Source: Acidobacteriaceae bacterium (GTDB lineage Bacteria; Acidobacteriota; Terriglobia; Bryobacterales; Bryobacteraceae). From it: a stretch of 64,000 bases of DNA. The stretch is from assembly GCA_019240405.1 (NCBI GenBank), contig JAFAYL010000020.1, forward strand, positions 1 through 64,000, read 5' to 3'. Positions within the stretch are counted from its first letter, which is position 1. Each line of letters starts with the position of its first letter. A program made the position numbers and the translations under genes. Below the pieces are notes generated by a model. That model ran no database searches. It was not told the DNA's origin and saw nothing but the letters and a program-made list of their open reading frames with translations. Positions 16,937 to 27,806 of the stretch are shown in pieces.

Positions 16937-19696
16937 ATGCTTGATCGAATTTCTGTGCATGGCGCGCGCCAGCACAATCTTAAGAATATCGACGTCGAGA
17001 TTCCGCGAAATACATTCACAGTCATAACGGGACTGAGCGGATCTGGGAAGAGTTCGCTCGCGTTCGACACAATTTACGCGGAAGGACAGCGGCGATATGT
17101 GGAAACTCTGTCGCCCTATGCGCGCCAGTTTCTGGATCAGATGGAGCGGCCGGAGGTCGATTGCATCGATGGGTTGAGTCCCGCAATTTCGATCGAGCAA
17201 AAAACTACATCGCGCAGCCCGCGCTCGACCGTGGGGACCATCACTGAGATTTACGATTACCTCCGTCTTCTTTATTCTTCGATCGGAATTCCGCACTGCC
17301 CTTTCTGCGGGGCGGAAATTGCGCGCCAAACTGGATCGCAGATCCTGGAGCAAGTATTCGCGACGCACCAGAACGAGCGCATCATGATACTCGCGCCGAT
17401 TGCACGCGGACGCAAAGGCGAGTACAAGAAGGAGCTGGCGGCAATTGCGAAGGCTGGGTTTCGGGCGCGCGTCGATGGCCAGCTTCTTGCGTTAGACGAG
17501 CCTGTAAAGCTGGATAAGCGCAAGAATCACAGCATCGAAGTAGTGATTGACCGACTTATGGTAAGGCCCGGGATCGACCGGCGTCTCGAGAGCTCGATTC
17601 AGACCGCACTCAAATGGGCATACGGACTAGTGATCGTGGCCGTCATCGATGGACTAGAGAGGCTGTATTCCGAGAGACTCGCATGTCCAAACGACGGCAC
17701 GAGCATTCCTGAGCTGGAGCCTCGATCGTTTTCTTTTAACAGCCCGTACGGGGCGTGTGAAACGTGCAATGGTGTTGGCAGCACGTGGGCATTCGATCAA
17801 GTGAAAGTGATTACCGATCCTTCGAAGCCTTTGCTAGACGGCGGCCTTGGACCAGGCTCTACGTCGTCGTACATGATTTCGAATCTCACCGACGCGGCCG
17901 AGAAATTCAGGATCGATCTCACGCGGCCGTTTGAAGAGCTGCCAGCGCGAGCTCGGACGCTACTGGTGGATGGTAATGCGCAATTTCCCGGGATTCTGAA
18001 GCTGCTGGATGAGAGTTACCAGCGCGCAAGCGAAGGCTATCGCGAGTGGCTGATGGATTACATGTCACCGACAACATGCCCGGACTGCAAGGGACGAAGA
18101 CTCAGGCCCGAAAGTCTTGCCGTACGCGTAAAGGGGATCTCGATAGCCGACTTTACGGAGCTGTCAATCGCGCGCGCGCGGCCGCTTGTTCAGAGCTGGC
18201 AGTTCAGTGACCGGGAATTGAAGGTGGTTGGGCGTGTTGTTGAAGAGATTCAAAACCGGCTCGAGTTTCTCTGCGCAGTGGGGCTCGATTATCTGAGTCT
18301 CGACCGATCTTCGGCCACGCTCTCAGGAGGTGAAGCGCAGCGCATTCGACTCGCTACCCAGATCGGATCGAAGTTGCGCGGAGTGCTGTACGTTCTCGAC
18401 GAGCCTTCGATCGGCCTTCACCCCCGCGACAATGGACGCCTCCTTGACACACTTCATCATCTGCGGGATTTGGGTAACACGGTTTTGGTTGTCGAGCATG
18501 ACGCTGAGACGATTGAGCGCGCCGACCATGTGATTGACCTCGGCCCTCGCGCGGGTCGATTGGGCGGATCTCTCATCGCGGAGGGCAGCCCGGCGCAAGT
18601 GATGAGGACGGCTCAATCGCTAACCGGAAAATATCTTTCAGGCCATCTATCAATTGATCCGCCGCCCGTGCGCCGCACAGGAAACGGATTGAGGCTTACG
18701 GTTAAGGGCGCGCGCGAGCATAACCTGAAGCGGATTGATGTGGGTTTTCCGCTTGGGACTTTCATCGTGGTTACGGGTGTCTCGGGTAGCGGCAAATCCA
18801 CACTGGTTCACGATATTTTGTACCGCGCTCTCGCGAAGGAAGTTTACGGCTCCACTCAACAGCCCGGCGCTCACGATGCCATTCTCGGTCTGGACAATAT
18901 CGATAAGGTTATCGAGATCGATCAATCGCCGATCGGCCGCACACCGCGCTCGAATCCCGCGACCTATACGGGCTTATTTACACCGATTCGCGAGCTATAT
19001 GCGATGTTGCCCGAGTCTCGCGAGCGCGGTTATAAAGCAGGCCGGTTCAGCTTCAACGTGAAGGGCGGGCGATGCGAAGCGTGCCAAGGTGACGGACTCA
19101 AGCGCGTAGAGATGAACTTTCTTCCCGACGTGTACGTCACTTGCGATGTGTGCCGCGGGCGCCGCTACAACCTGGAAACTCTGCAGGTGAGATATCGCGA
19201 TAAGAGCATCGCCGATTTGCTCGAATCGAGTGCCGACGAAGCTCTAGAGCTGCTCGCGAATATTCCTCAGATTCAGGCGAAACTCAAAACATTGGTTGAG
19301 GTAGGGCTTGGCTATATTCATCTGGGCCAATCCTCGACAACACTTTCGGGCGGTGAGGCGCAGCGTATCAAGCTGGCGAAAGAACTGAGCAAAAGGCAAA
19401 CCGGCCGGACATTCTATTTACTCGACGAGCCGACCACTGGACTGCACTTTGACGATGTCCGGCACTTGCTCGATGTTTTGCAGCGGCTAGTGGATCTTGG
19501 AAACACGGTTCTAGTGATCGAGCATCAAATGGATGTAATTCGAAGCGCCGATTATCTTATCGACTTGGGCCCGGAAGGCGGCGAGAGCGGCGGCTATGTT
19601 GTCGCAGCGGGCACGCCTGAGCAGGTAATGTCAGATAGTCGAAGCCACACTGCACATGCTTTGCGCAAGGCCGCAAAGGCAGGCACGGCCGCCTAG
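16937..19696 (+). CDS. uvrA: Excinuclease ABC subunit A
   Basis: UvrA is the damage-recognition ATPase of nucleotide excision repair, acting as a dimer with UvrB. The 919-residue product has both ABC ATPase units: Walker [10 protein letters not shown] near 31 and GVSGSGKST near 617, signature LSGGEAQRI twice (near 464 and 806), and Walker [13 protein letters not shown] and [11 protein letters not shown]. Zinc modules are visible: CPFC near 118, CETC near 273, CPDC near 381, and the CEAC/CDVC pair near 712-738. The length is normal. The gene is followed four bases later by a CPBP protease gene. Damage-inducible control by LexA is common, but I did not identify a LexA box. Confidence 0.98.
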   Translation: MLDRISVHGARQHNLKNIDVEIPRNTFTVITGLSGSGKSSLAFDTIYAEGQRRYVETLSPYARQFLDQMERPEVDCIDGLSPAISIEQKTTSRSPRSTVGTITEIYDYLRLLYSSIGIPHCPFCGAEIARQTGSQILEQVFATHQNERIMILAPIARGRKGEYKKELAAIAKAGFRARVDGQLLALDEPVKLDKRKNHSIEVVIDRLMVRPGIDRRLESSIQTALKWAYGLVIVAVIDGLERLYSERLACPNDGTSIPELEPRSFSFNSPYGACETCNGVGSTWAFDQVKVITDPSKPLLDGGLGPGSTSSYMISNLTDAAEKFRIDLTRPFEELPARARTLLVDGNAQFPGILKLLDESYQRASEGYREWLMDYMSPTTCPDCKGRRLRPESLAVRVKGISIADFTELSIARARPLVQSWQFSDRELKVVGRVVEEIQNRLEFLCAVGLDYLSLDRSSATLSGGEAQRIRLATQIGSKLRGVLYVLDEPSIGLHPRDNGRLLDTLHHLRDLGNTVLVVEHDAETIERADHVIDLGPRAGRLGGSLIAEGSPAQVMRTAQSLTGKYLSGHLSIDPPPVRRTGNGLRLTVKGAREHNLKRIDVGFPLGTFIVVTGVSGSGKSTLVHDILYRALAKEVYGSTQQPGAHDAILGLDNIDKVIEIDQSPIGRTPRSNPATYTGLFTPIRELYAMLPESRERGYKAGRFSFNVKGGRCEACQGDGLKRVEMNFLPDVYVTCDVCRGRRYNLETLQVRYRDKSIADLLESSADEALELLANIPQIQAKLKTLVEVGLGYIHLGQSSTTLSGGEAQRIKLAKELSKRQTGRTFYLLDEPTTGLHFDDVRHLLDVLQRLVDLGNTVLVIEHQMDVIRSADYLIDLGPEGGESGGYVVAAGTPEQVMSDSRSHTAHALRKAAKAGTAA

Positions 19697-19700
19697 TTCG

Positions 19701-20489
19701 ATGGAAGATCATTCAACGAGTACGGGAATGCTGCCTGAGTCTGGAGACAGTTCGCAAGTCCATCCAGTTATCGACGCCGTTCCGTCACCTCCGCGCGATC
19801 CAGTCTGGAATTACACAGATTTGCTGCTGCTCATGGGTTTCATCGCTGCCTCAGCCGCGCTCATTGTTCTTGCAAGCGGTGTTCTTGTGGCGCTACGTCC
19901 GGACCTAAGGGACGATCCAACGCCGCTGCTCTTGCCGGTTCAGCTTGCATTCTATGCATTGGTTTATCTGGGGCTGCATTTCACGTTGAGCATCCGCTAT
20001 GGGAGAGCCGTCTTTTCTGCGTTGGGCTGGCGGCGCGTTCGAATGAATCTAGGCGTTGTGGCGCTCGGCGGTGCCGCGCTCGCGTTCGTTATTTCTCTTC
20101 TGGCCTCGCTGTTACATACCCCGCAGGTGCCCTCACCGCTCGATAGATTTTTGAAATCGCCAGTGAATTTGGCGTTGTTCAGCATTCTCGCTGTGACTCT
20201 CGCGCCGCTATTCGAAGAGCTGCTCTTTCGCGGGTTTCTGCAACCTCTTCTTTCGCGCACGTTCGGATTGTTCGCCGGAATTCTGATTACGGCCGCGCTC
20301 TTCGGATCATTGCATGCGCCCGAATACTCATGGGCATGGCAGTATGTCGTCGCAGTGTCGTTAGCCGGCGCTGTATTTGGATGGATTCGCGCGCGAACGA
20401 ACTCGATTATCCCTTCAACGCTGATGCACAGCTCTTATAATTTCGTGTTTGTCGTCGCTCTCATCGCGACCAAGCACCTGAAACACTGA
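19701..20489 (+). CDS. CPBP family intramembrane glutamic endopeptidase
   Basis: This is an Abi/CPBP (Rce1-like) membrane protease of 262 residues. After about 35 hydrophilic residues there are several hydrophobic helices. Catalytic motifs are visible: the EELLFRG segment (EExxxR) near residue 172, FGSLHAP with His near 197, and LMHSSYNF with His near 243. Bacterial members process membrane-anchored or peptide substrates, and some are immunity proteins for bacteriocins. I use the ATG at 19701, four bases after uvrA, rather than an in-frame start at 19656 inside uvrA. Its stop shares one base with the mtnA start (TGATG), so it is translationally coupled to mtnA. Confidence 0.9.
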   Translation: MEDHSTSTGMLPESGDSSQVHPVIDAVPSPPRDPVWNYTDLLLLMGFIAASAALIVLASGVLVALRPDLRDDPTPLLLPVQLAFYALVYLGLHFTLSIRYGRAVFSALGWRRVRMNLGVVALGGAALAFVISLLASLLHTPQVPSPLDRFLKSPVNLALFSILAVTLAPLFEELLFRGFLQPLLSRTFGLFAGILITAALFGSLHAPEYSWAWQYVVAVSLAGAVFGWIRARTNSIIPSTLMHSSYNFVFVVALIATKHLKH

Positions 20490-21559
20490 TGCGTCCGACC
20501 GCTGTTCTGAGCGAAAACACATTCGAGACGATCGAATGGAAGCCGGAGGGCGTCGTGATGATCGACCAGACGCGGCTGCCGGGCGAAACGGTTTACGTGA
20601 CTTGCCGTAGTTACGTTGAAGTGGCCGACGCGATACGGAATATGGTAATTCGCGGCGCACCTGCGATCGGTGTAGCTGCCGCAATGGGCGTTGCGCTCGG
20701 CTCTCTGCAATCGGATGACCTCGATCGGGACATGCCCGTTATCTGCAAGGCGCTTCGAGAAACGCGTCCGACGGCAGTGAATTTGTTTTGGGCTATCGAT
20801 CGCATGCAGCGTGTCTATAGCACGGTTCGACACCTTGGAGACGAAACGATCCGTGCTCGATTGGTCGAAGAAGCGCGCAAAATTCGCGAGGAAGATATCG
20901 CGATTAACAAGGCAATTGGACGCCATGGCGCCGCGTTGGTACCGGATGGAAAGACGGTTCTGACGCACTGTAATGCCGGGGCGCTCGCCACGGCTGGCTT
21001 CGGTACGGCGCTCGGCGTGATTCGCGAGGCGGTGCATATGGGAAAGAAGATCGACGTCTTTGCCGACGAAACGCGGCCGTTTTTGCAAGGGGCGCGGCTC
21101 ACCGTTTGGGAGCTGCAGCAGGATGGAATCGATACAACTCTCATCACAGACAACATGGCCGGTCATTTTTTGAAGAGCGGCCGCATCGGCTGTGTAATAG
21201 TTGGCGCGGACCGCATCGCTGCCAATGGTGATGTCGCGAACAAAATTGGAACGTATAGTCTGGCTGTGCTGGCTAAAGAAAACAGCGTGCCATTCTATGT
21301 TGCGGCGCCCATTTCGACGCTCGATCTAACGCTCGTATCAGGGGATGACATACCGATCGAAGAGAGAGCCGCTGCGGAAGTCACTCATTTGCGGGGAATG
21401 CAGTTGGCTCCCGAAGGGATCAAGGCCGCAAATCCCGCTTTCGACGTAACGCCGAACCGGTATGTCTCAGCAATTATCACCGAGCGCGGCATCGCGCGAG
21501 CGCCGTACGACCGGAGCTTGCGTGAGTTGACCGAGGGTGTGCCGGACTATCGTGGGTAA
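20489..21559 (+). CDS. mtnA: S-methyl-5-thioribose-1-phosphate isomerase
   Basis: MtnA isomerises methylthioribose-1-phosphate to methylthioribulose-1-phosphate in methionine salvage. The 356-residue protein is full length and has the eIF2B-like fold signatures [12 protein letters not shown] near 52, the catalytic Cys in [10 protein letters not shown] near 157, and the catalytic Asp in [11 protein letters not shown] near 237 with NKIGTY following. Other salvage genes are not adjacent. It is the last gene of the uvrA-CPBP-mtnA run; speA at 42.4 kb would feed the same pathway through polyamine synthesis. Confidence 0.97.
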   Translation: MRPTAVLSENTFETIEWKPEGVVMIDQTRLPGETVYVTCRSYVEVADAIRNMVIRGAPAIGVAAAMGVALGSLQSDDLDRDMPVICKALRETRPTAVNLFWAIDRMQRVYSTVRHLGDETIRARLVEEARKIREEDIAINKAIGRHGAALVPDGKTVLTHCNAGALATAGFGTALGVIREAVHMGKKIDVFADETRPFLQGARLTVWELQQDGIDTTLITDNMAGHFLKSGRIGCVIVGADRIAANGDVANKIGTYSLAVLAKENSVPFYVAAPISTLDLTLVSGDDIPIEERAAAEVTHLRGMQLAPEGIKAANPAFDVTPNRYVSAIITERGIARAPYDRSLRELTEGVPDYRG

Positions 21560-21770
21560 ACCGATATCATTAACGGCACAGTGGCCTCGTGTTCTTTCAA
21601 CTCGCGCCCGCGCCTTGAAGCAGGTGACTAAACCTGAAAGACTCGAAACCTATTTCACAGCGAACTCAGCAAATGCAAGGGCAATGGCGAGAATGTCTTA
21701 AAGTAGCCGCAGTGGCAGATGTGATCGGCAATATTCAGTTCGCCCAGCAGTGCTGTCGAAATATTCACGT

Positions 21771-22643
21771 TCACGGCTCGGTAGGCACGCCTGACGTGGG
21801 CTTGAGCTTTATTAATACACGGCCGGACTGAGCGTCGAATACCCAAAATTGCTGTAACTGGATATTGAGGTATTTCTCTTCCGTAACGGATTCAAACGGA
21901 TCGTCAATTGTTGGCACATGCCCATGAAAATGTCGCAGCAACACAGGTTCTTCAAGTGTGCAGACCAACAGTCCCCGAAGATGCGGCTTCAGTTGTTTAG
22001 CCGTTGCGGGTGGCATCGGCGCCCCGCCGTATTCTATAGTCAATTTACTGAGTGGCCGAAACGCCACCCCGTAAACCTCGATGGACACGCTCTCTACGTT
22101 TCTTCTTGCACCAAAGGCATTCGTCCCAGCATAATTTCGGTTCGAGAGCAGCGTCTCCTTTAAATTCAGCGTGTCGAGCTCGCGTCGATCACTTTCAACG
22201 AAGGTGGTATGACTTGGTTCCACTGCAATTGTCCAAGCTTGGCCGTCAGCATCGTATTCGGCCGTCCAGCCATCCGTCGAACCTTCTGAAGCCATGGGAA
22301 GCCGGAATGCGAAGGTGCTCGATGTGGTTAGCGAACCCAAGATGGGGCGGCTTGCCGTAGTTTCTTTTCGTTTTTCAAACTCAGCGGCGGTTTCAAATTC
22401 TTCCTTCTTCAAAGCGTCTTTCGCGGTTACTAATCTTTTGTATATGGCTTCTACGTCGTGACCTTGGAAGTACGGTCCAACATTTTCCACGTTGGCGTCG
22501 AAAGGCCTGCGCAGGTATTCGAATCGGCGATTAGTACCAGCCGGGATTCCCTTTCGAGGTGAGGTGGAGCTCGGCGGCTCCTGTGAAGACATCGAGATTG
22601 TATATGCAGTGAGAAGCAAGGCAAACCAACACCGATTCCTCAT
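21771..22643 (-). CDS. Exported protein of unknown function
   Basis: The predicted product of about 290 residues begins with a signal peptide (MRNRCWFALLLTAYTIS, cleavage near residue 20) and is then soluble. A short helical section near residues 65-100 (KDALKKEEFETAAEFEKR) is followed by a beta-rich region. I do not recognise a family. I prefer this ATG over one 14 codons upstream because the signal peptide then starts in the normal position. The gene stands alone at the left end of an accessory-looking stretch and has 211 bases between it and the convergent mtnA, with no clear terminator. Confidence 0.65.
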   Translation of the reverse strand: MRNRCWFALLLTAYTISMSSQEPPSSTSPRKGIPAGTNRRFEYLRRPFDANVENVGPYFQGHDVEAIYKRLVTAKDALKKEEFETAAEFEKRKETTASRPILGSLTTSSTFAFRLPMASEGSTDGWTAEYDADGQAWTIAVEPSHTTFVESDRRELDTLNLKETLLSNRNYAGTNAFGARRNVESVSIEVYGVAFRPLSKLTIEYGGAPMPPATAKQLKPHLRGLLVCTLEEPVLLRHFHGHVPTIDDPFESVTEEKYLNIQLQQFWVFDAQSGRVLIKLKPTSGVPTEP

Positions 22644-22791
22644 CTGACGGCGGCCCTTTTTTGTGTTGCATCGCGCCGTCTGCAAGTCATGGAATCTGAA
22701 ACGATGGTGCCCTCCACAATTAATACATATATGGGGCGAAAGTAGCGTTGTGTCGTAAGGTGCATTTAATCGAAGGTCCGAGAGTCAAAGT

Positions 22792-23094
22792 TCACAGATC
22801 AAAGAGGTCATAATGCACCGCCGCTGGCTTTTCGTTGGGGTTCTCAATAATGAGGTACCAGTCTGATTCAAAACCTTTTGGAATGTTGATCTGAGCATCA
22901 ACCAGTTTTGTCGATTGAAAGCTAATTCCTCCGTAGTCGCGGCTATCTCTCCAGTCTTGTAAGTCGGAGACTTGCACGATGTATATATCTACAGGAATAT
23001 TAGCTTCAATCTCGATGCCTAGCCGTTTCTTTTTGGGCGTAGTTGAATACATGAACTTCTTGTATTTCTGAGGATTCACAAGCGTCGTTGGCAC
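22792..23094 (-). CDS. Small protein of unknown function
   Basis: The 100-residue predicted product is soluble and beta-rich, containing YSTTPKKKRLGIEI, a strand YIVQVSDLQDW and ending VHYDLFDL. The mixed pattern resembles small lectin-like or C2-like beta domains, but I cannot assign one. Its start overlaps the stop of the next gene upstream by one base, so the two are probably a bicistronic unit of unknown role. Confidence 0.55.
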   Translation of the reverse strand: MPTTLVNPQKYKKFMYSTTPKKKRLGIEIEANIPVDIYIVQVSDLQDWRDSRDYGGISFQSTKLVDAQINIPKGFESDWYLIIENPNEKPAAVHYDLFDL

Positions 23095-23456
23095 TATTTC
23101 TCCTGCCCGATAGTCGGCCTTGTCTCTTCCTCGGAATCCGGTGTGTCCGTTTTGGGTACTTTAGGATTCGGGAACTTCGTCCCTAACGGCCCTTCCTCCA
23201 TGCGTTCCAAAATCTCCCTAACCGTCCGGTAGAAGAGCGGTATTAATAGAAGCAGTCCTATTTTCCAATTCACATTCATTCCCTTGATCACCCTTGCTAA
23301 CCTTGTCTGTTGGTCGCCTCCGGTTCCGAATAGTATCCAGACAAAGGAGAAGATGGCGGCGAACCAAAGGGATAGGGCAACGATAGATACACTGATGAGT
23401 TCCACATGCTTCAGGAAGTTGTCGGACTTAGAGGGTTTCTTTAGTTCCTGCATCAA
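23094..23456 (-). CDS. Small membrane protein of unknown function
   Basis: The 120-residue product has two predicted membrane helices, near residues 20-45 (ELISVSIVALSLWFAAIFSF) and 65-80 (GLLLLIPLFYR), and a charged Pro/Glu-rich tail. I know no matching family. It is the first gene of a pair with the 100-residue gene, which it overlaps by one base; a membrane anchor plus soluble partner is one plausible reading. Confidence 0.55.
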   Translation of the reverse strand: MMQELKKPSKSDNFLKHVELISVSIVALSLWFAAIFSFVWILFGTGGDQQTRLARVIKGMNVNWKIGLLLLIPLFYRTVREILERMEEGPLGTKFPNPKVPKTDTPDSEEETRPTIGQEK

Positions 23457-23564
23457 TCTGTCGTGTCCCTTTCCATCGTTGCAGCCAGCGCTCGAGCGTT
23501 GGGAATTACTAGGGGATGAGTTTTACATAATCCGGCATCGTCCTTAATCTGTGCTTCCATCCAG

Positions 23565-23606
23565 GAGTCACTACAACGACTTCATGAGTCACTACAGCGA
23601 CTTTAT
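23565..23606 (+). repeat. Two tandem 21-bp units
   Basis: GAGTCACTACAACGACTTCAT at 23565-23585 is followed directly by a second copy at 23586-23606 that differs at three positions. It lies just beyond the frameshifted nucleotidyltransferase in a stretch with no recognised gene. The period is a multiple of three, so it could be a remnant of coding sequence, or a protein-binding repeat. No transposase is visible nearby. Confidence 0.6.
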
Positions 23607-23709
23607 AAAGATGGCAGCCTCAGGATGTTACATGTGTCAGGAACATCGGCCAGAACCGGCCAAATCCGCCAACCAGAACACCATCTACCCAATCCAGTAC
23701 GACAACGGG

Positions 23710-24028
23710 TCACGCTGCGAAAACAAGGCGTGCCCGTGACAAGATCTCGTCTCGAAGCGCCGGTTCGGAGCGCCCGTTTAGAGACTAGATCGACTCTTCG
23801 GCCGAGCAGCGCCGAAAGCTCACGTTCAGCAGCGGAATGGCGGAAGGGTGTGATCTCCGCTTGAGGCAAAAACTCCACAAGTAAATCGATGTCGCTGTTT
23901 GGATTGAGCTCACCTCGTGAAGCGGATCCGAAGATCAATAATTCCTTCATCTCATATTTGCGAGCGATCTTTGCTATTTGATTTTTCGGCAGAACGATCT
24001 CTAGCATCAACGACATCGGCTGTCTCAT
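23710..24028 (-). pseudogene. Frameshifted MNT-type nucleotidyltransferase
   Basis: The N-terminal 80 residues are a minimal nucleotidyltransferase: LLIFGSASRGE near 31 and NSDIDLLVEF near 43 give the GS-x10-DxD catalytic core. After SKRAL the open frame changes to an unrelated tail rich in Arg, Trp and Cys that runs on to 23603. In another frame the family-typical ending EPALRDEILSRARLVFAA followed by a stop at 23710-23712 is found, so one base has been inserted near 23766-23768 (or two deleted). MNT proteins are usually antitoxins paired with HEPN toxins. No HEPN gene is recognisable downstream, which fits a decayed module. A sequencing error is the alternative. Confidence 0.8.
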
Positions 24029-24053
24029 TACTATTATCGGTCCGCGAATTGAG

Positions 24054-24620
24054 TCAAGGCTGCATCAGCTCATACAGCTTGAGTACCGTCGCCCAATTTC
24101 TCGCTGTGCTTGTGGTCGCGAGTTTGGCATCGAAATACACATTTGACAGTTTGGTGCGGCCCATCCCATTCGGCAGGTGCAAATAAATTTCGCGATTGAG
24201 CACTCGAAAGGCGTCCGGCGGAGATCTGTCCGGATCGAGACTCCGCACGGTGGATGCATCCGGCTCATTTGCGAGGAAGTAGACGTGAAGCGTGCTCTCG
24301 GGCTTACCCATCTTCAGAAACGGATTTTCACTGATGATACGCGCGATCTGATTAGACGTGCGCAAGATGACGGGGACTCGACAGCCAAACCGTGCTGCAA
24401 TTTGTTCGGTAATAACTTCAGGCAAGCGCTTAATGAGAGCAGCAGGCGCGTTGAAGAGAACGTTTCCACTCTGGATGTAAGTCGAGACATCGGTGCATCC
24501 GGCTGCGCCGAAAATTTCGATCAGCCCTTTCATCGGAAGCCGGTTTCTGCCAGCGAGATTGATTCCGCGCAACAACGCAACGCGCGTAAGCGCTCCGCTT
24601 GAAGTTTTCTTAAGGCTCAT
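24054..24620 (-). CDS. DUF1697 family protein
   Basis: The 188-residue protein carries the family signature ALLRGINLAGRN near residue 12, then MKGLIE and TYIQSGNVLF near 47, and the downstream YFLANEP and YLHLPNGMGRT motifs. The fold is ferredoxin-like and the function is unknown. It is nine bases downstream of the FAD oxidase on the same strand, so it probably shares the ilvD transcript, though the function may be unrelated. Confidence 0.9.
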   Translation of the reverse strand: MSLKKTSSGALTRVALLRGINLAGRNRLPMKGLIEIFGAAGCTDVSTYIQSGNVLFNAPAALIKRLPEVITEQIAARFGCRVPVILRTSNQIARIISENPFLKMGKPESTLHVYFLANEPDASTVRSLDPDRSPPDAFRVLNREIYLHLPNGMGRTKLSNVYFDAKLATTSTARNWATVLKLYELMQP

Positions 24621-24629
24621 GGGACACCG

Positions 24630-26006
24630 CTACGGCTCGAAAATGTTCCCCCGCCCTAGCAGCCAATCGGGATCGAGACGCCGCTTGACTTCGCGCATCG
24701 CCTCGATCTCATCTGGCAAATACATCAGCTTCAGCAGGTCGGTCTTGATTTTCCCGATTCCATGCTCGGCGGCCACAGTTCCTCCAAGGGAAACGACGAA
24801 ACACGCGAAGTCGGTGATCAAATGTTCGGCTTGCTTTGCCTGCTCGTGGTTCGCAGGCAGTAAATTCACGTGAACGTTCGCGTCTCCAACGTGACCGAAG
24901 ATCACATATCGCCCGGGGAAAAGCTCTTCGCAGCGCTGGACGTAGTAAGCATATAAATCGCGATTGCGGTCGAGCGGAGCGGCAAAATCAGTGCCGAATT
25001 TTGGGAAGCCATTCCGGCGCACCATATCGAGGACCATGGCCGGGAGGGTGTGACGAAACTCGCGGAAACGCTCGTGATCTGCGGCTGTGAAGCCAAACCA
25101 TGATTCCTGTTCAAATGCCTTCGCATCAGCAAGACGAGCCGTCCAGAGATCGACCTCCTCGTCGTTTTCCGATCGGAGATTCTGCTCGATCAAAAGTGCG
25201 GCACCCGCGTGCGTGGGTATTTCGGGATATCCCGACCGAAGGAGCGCGAGAGAGTGGCCGTCCATGAATTCGAGCACGCGCAGCTCGTGGATGGGCCGCC
25301 AGGCTTCGACGGCTCTCAATGCTGCATCCGAAGTAGCGAAAAAGACAACGCCGCTCAGGATGGCGGCGGGCTCCTCGAAGAGCTGCAATTCGGCTTGCGT
25401 GACGATGCCGAGCGTGCCTTCGCTACCAGCAAGAAGATCCACCCATTCAAGATTCGGCTGGAGATAGTAGCCGGCAGCGCTTTTGGTTGTTCCCGGAGTT
25501 CGAATATTTCGGATCGGGAAATCGACACGATCCCCGCGCTTGAAATCGCGTGTTTGCCCGTCCATGAACGTGACTTCCAGCGCGAGCACATGCCGCCGCA
25601 CGGATCCGTAGCGGAAGCTACGAGCACCGCCTGCGTTCGTGCTAATGACGCCTCCGATGCAGGCTGAAGCCTCGGTCGGATTCGGGCCGAAAAACTGCTT
25701 TGTTCGCGCGGCCGCTTCATGGAGGTCGCTCAAAATTGCACCCGCTCCGCAGCGCGCTTTTCCGCGGCCGATTTCAATTGTGCGAAACCGTTCGAGCGAG
25801 ATGACCCAACCCCCGTGAGGAACGCGCGCGCCGGTCAGACCTGTTCCCGCCCCAGCAATCGTCAGGGGGATCCGCTGCGCGCGCGCGTCATCGACAATGT
25901 CGCGCACTTGCGAAACATTCGAGGGTGTGAAGACCTGTTCGGCTTCGCCACGATAGCCGGAGGAATCCTCGAGATAGGGAGTGATGTTTATTGAGCTAGG
26001 GTACAC
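24630..26006 (-). CDS. FAD-binding oxidase, GlcD/D-lactate dehydrogenase family
   Basis: This is a 458-residue flavoenzyme with an N-terminal PCMH FAD-binding domain (about residues 30-210; AGAGTGLTGARVP near 51 and GVISTNAGGARSFRYG near 120) and a C-terminal FAD-oxidase_C domain with the metal-site pattern IFGHVGDANVHVNLL near 370 and AAEHGIGK near 420. Substrates in this family include D-lactate, glycolate and D-2-hydroxyglutarate; the sequence does not decide among them. No iron-sulfur GlcF-like partner is adjacent. It starts with GTG only three bases after ilvD, so the two are very likely co-transcribed. Confidence 0.9.
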   Translation of the reverse strand: MYPSSINITPYLEDSSGYRGEAEQVFTPSNVSQVRDIVDDARAQRIPLTIAGAGTGLTGARVPHGGWVISLERFRTIEIGRGKARCGAGAILSDLHEAAARTKQFFGPNPTEASACIGGVISTNAGGARSFRYGSVRRHVLALEVTFMDGQTRDFKRGDRVDFPIRNIRTPGTTKSAAGYYLQPNLEWVDLLAGSEGTLGIVTQAELQLFEEPAAILSGVVFFATSDAALRAVEAWRPIHELRVLEFMDGHSLALLRSGYPEIPTHAGAALLIEQNLRSENDEEVDLWTARLADAKAFEQESWFGFTAADHERFREFRHTLPAMVLDMVRRNGFPKFGTDFAAPLDRNRDLYAYYVQRCEELFPGRYVIFGHVGDANVHVNLLPANHEQAKQAEHLITDFACFVVSLGGTVAAEHGIGKIKTDLLKLMYLPDEIEAMREVKRRLDPDWLLGRGNIFEP

Positions 26007-26009
26007 GTG

Positions 26010-27683
26010 TTAAAGCGCTGTCGGAGAGGTTACAGCACCTTCGGAGGCCGAACCGACTAATGCGACGTATTTCGCCATGACGCCCGTCGTGTACTTGGGC
26101 GCTGGACGTTCGAATTTCGAAAGGCGGTCGTGAATCTCCGCGACGGGAATATCCAAGCTGATCTGGCGCGTCTCGATGTTGATGGAAATGGAGTCGCCAT
26201 CGCGGACGACGGCAATCGGTCCGCCTACTGCCGCCTCAGGCGCAACGTGCCCCACCATGAAGCCGCGCGTCGCTCCACTGAAACGTCCGTCTGTGACGAG
26301 CGCTACGCTTTCCGATAATCCTGCTCCTACGATCGCGCCCGTAACTCCGAGCATCTCGCGCATTCCCGGACCACCTCTTGGCCCTTCATAGCGAATGACG
26401 ACAATATCGCCCGCTTTGATTTTTCCATGGACTACTGCATCCATAGCGGCTTCTTCACTATCGAAGACACGCGCCGGACCTGTTTGGGATCTCCGGTCGA
26501 GACCGGTCACCTTGATCACGCATCCTTCAGGCGCGAGCGAGCCTTTTAAGATCACGATTCCGCCGGATTTCTTGATAGGGTTCTCGAGTGTCCGGATCAC
26601 GTCCTGGCCCGGAGTTTCAGTTACCGATTGAACATGCTCGCGGAAGGTTTTGCCGGTGACTGTAACTACATCTGCGTGCGCATAGCCTCCGTCGTAAAGG
26701 CGCTTTGCAATCACGGGTATTCCTCCCGCTTTATCCACATCGGCCGCGGTGTATTTTCCTGCCGGCTTCAGATCCGCTAACAAGGGAGTCCTGCTGCTGA
26801 GCTCCTGAAAATCGTCAATGCTGAGTGGTATACCAGCTTCTCGAGCCATGGCGAGCAGGTGAAGGACAGCGTTGGTAGAACCGCCAGAGGCCGCGACGCT
26901 TGCAATCGCGTTATCGATGGCAGCGCGCGTCACGATGTCGCGCGGCCGCAGATTGTTGCGCACAGCATTCATGATGACTTCTCCGCACTGATGCGCGACG
27001 CCGTGCTTGCGCTGGTCTACTTGCGGAATGGAGTTCATACCCATTGGGGAGAGCCCGATTATCTCCATCACGGTCGACATTGTGTTTGCTGTGAATTGGC
27101 CGCCGCACGCGCCAGGCCCCGGGCAGGCGCGATTCTCGATTTCGAGCAGCTCTTGATCGCTGATGCGCCCGGCTGCGTTTGCACCAATTGCCTCGAACAC
27201 ATCTTGAGCCGTGATGTCCCGGCCGTTATATTTGCCCGGCAGAATTGTTCCACCGTAAAAAATCACGCCTGGAACATTGAGACGAAGCAGAGCCATCGCA
27301 GCGCCAGGGATCGTTTTGTCACAGGCAACCATCGCAACGATTCCGTCGAACATGTATCCGCGCGCGACAAGCTCAATCGAGTCGGCGATCACTTCTCGGC
27401 TGACGAGAGACGTTTTCATTCCTTCCGTACCCATCGTGATGCCGTCGCTGATCGCGATCGTATTGAATTCCATCGGAGTGCCGCCGGCTTCGCGAATGCC
27501 CGCCGCGACATCCACAGCTAGTTCGCGCAGATTGTAGTTGCAGGGCATGGTGCCGATCCAGGTATTGGCGATCCCGATGATCGGCTTCTTCAGATCTTCA
27601 TCCGTGAATCCGATCGCTTTGAAAAATGAACGAGCGCCCGCGCGTTCCTTGCCTTGGGTGATGGTATAGCTCTGAAGTTTCAT
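26010..27683 (-). CDS. ilvD: Dihydroxy-acid dehydratase
   Basis: IlvD converts 2,3-dihydroxy-isovalerate and 2,3-dihydroxy-3-methylvalerate to the matching 2-keto acids in branched-chain amino acid synthesis. The 557-residue length is normal for the shorter IlvD class. Iron-sulfur ligands are expected at the Cys of TMPCNYN near 49, of [10 protein letters not shown] near 119, and of [13 protein letters not shown] near 190; the DGRFSGAT motif near 452 is typical of the family. No other ilv or leu genes are in the window. It heads the ilvD-FAD oxidase-DUF1697 run. Confidence 0.97.
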   Translation of the reverse strand: MKLQSYTITQGKERAGARSFFKAIGFTDEDLKKPIIGIANTWIGTMPCNYNLRELAVDVAAGIREAGGTPMEFNTIAISDGITMGTEGMKTSLVSREVIADSIELVARGYMFDGIVAMVACDKTIPGAAMALLRLNVPGVIFYGGTILPGKYNGRDITAQDVFEAIGANAAGRISDQELLEIENRACPGPGACGGQFTANTMSTVMEIIGLSPMGMNSIPQVDQRKHGVAHQCGEVIMNAVRNNLRPRDIVTRAAIDNAIASVAASGGSTNAVLHLLAMAREAGIPLSIDDFQELSSRTPLLADLKPAGKYTAADVDKAGGIPVIAKRLYDGGYAHADVVTVTGKTFREHVQSVTETPGQDVIRTLENPIKKSGGIVILKGSLAPEGCVIKVTGLDRRSQTGPARVFDSEEAAMDAVVHGKIKAGDIVVIRYEGPRGGPGMREMLGVTGAIVGAGLSESVALVTDGRFSGATRGFMVGHVAPEAAVGGPIAVVRDGDSISINIETRQISLDIPVAEIHDRLSKFERPAPKYTTGVMAKYVALVGSASEGAVTSPTAL

Positions 27684-27806
27684 AGAACTTCTATTAGATC
27701 AATGAGGGAGCCGCTATTCAGTGACTCAGGACGGACTCCTGCATTCGCGGGGCTAGCTTGCAGTTTGCTAGGCCTCGGACGTTCAGTTTAGTTGCGATTC
27801 TTTCGG

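Noticed and set aside
23284-23547. Plus-strand ORF opposite the small membrane gene
   Set aside because: It is antisense to the better supported 120-residue membrane protein and has no recognisable domain.
23603-23709. C-terminal extension of the nucleotidyltransferase frame
   Set aside because: The sequence is a frameshift read-through; the family-typical end lies in the other frame.
27684-27806. Imperfect hairpin CTAGC/GCTAG between ilvD and the hydroxylase
   Set aside because: The stem is only five pairs and has no T-tract, so no terminator or riboswitch call is supported.
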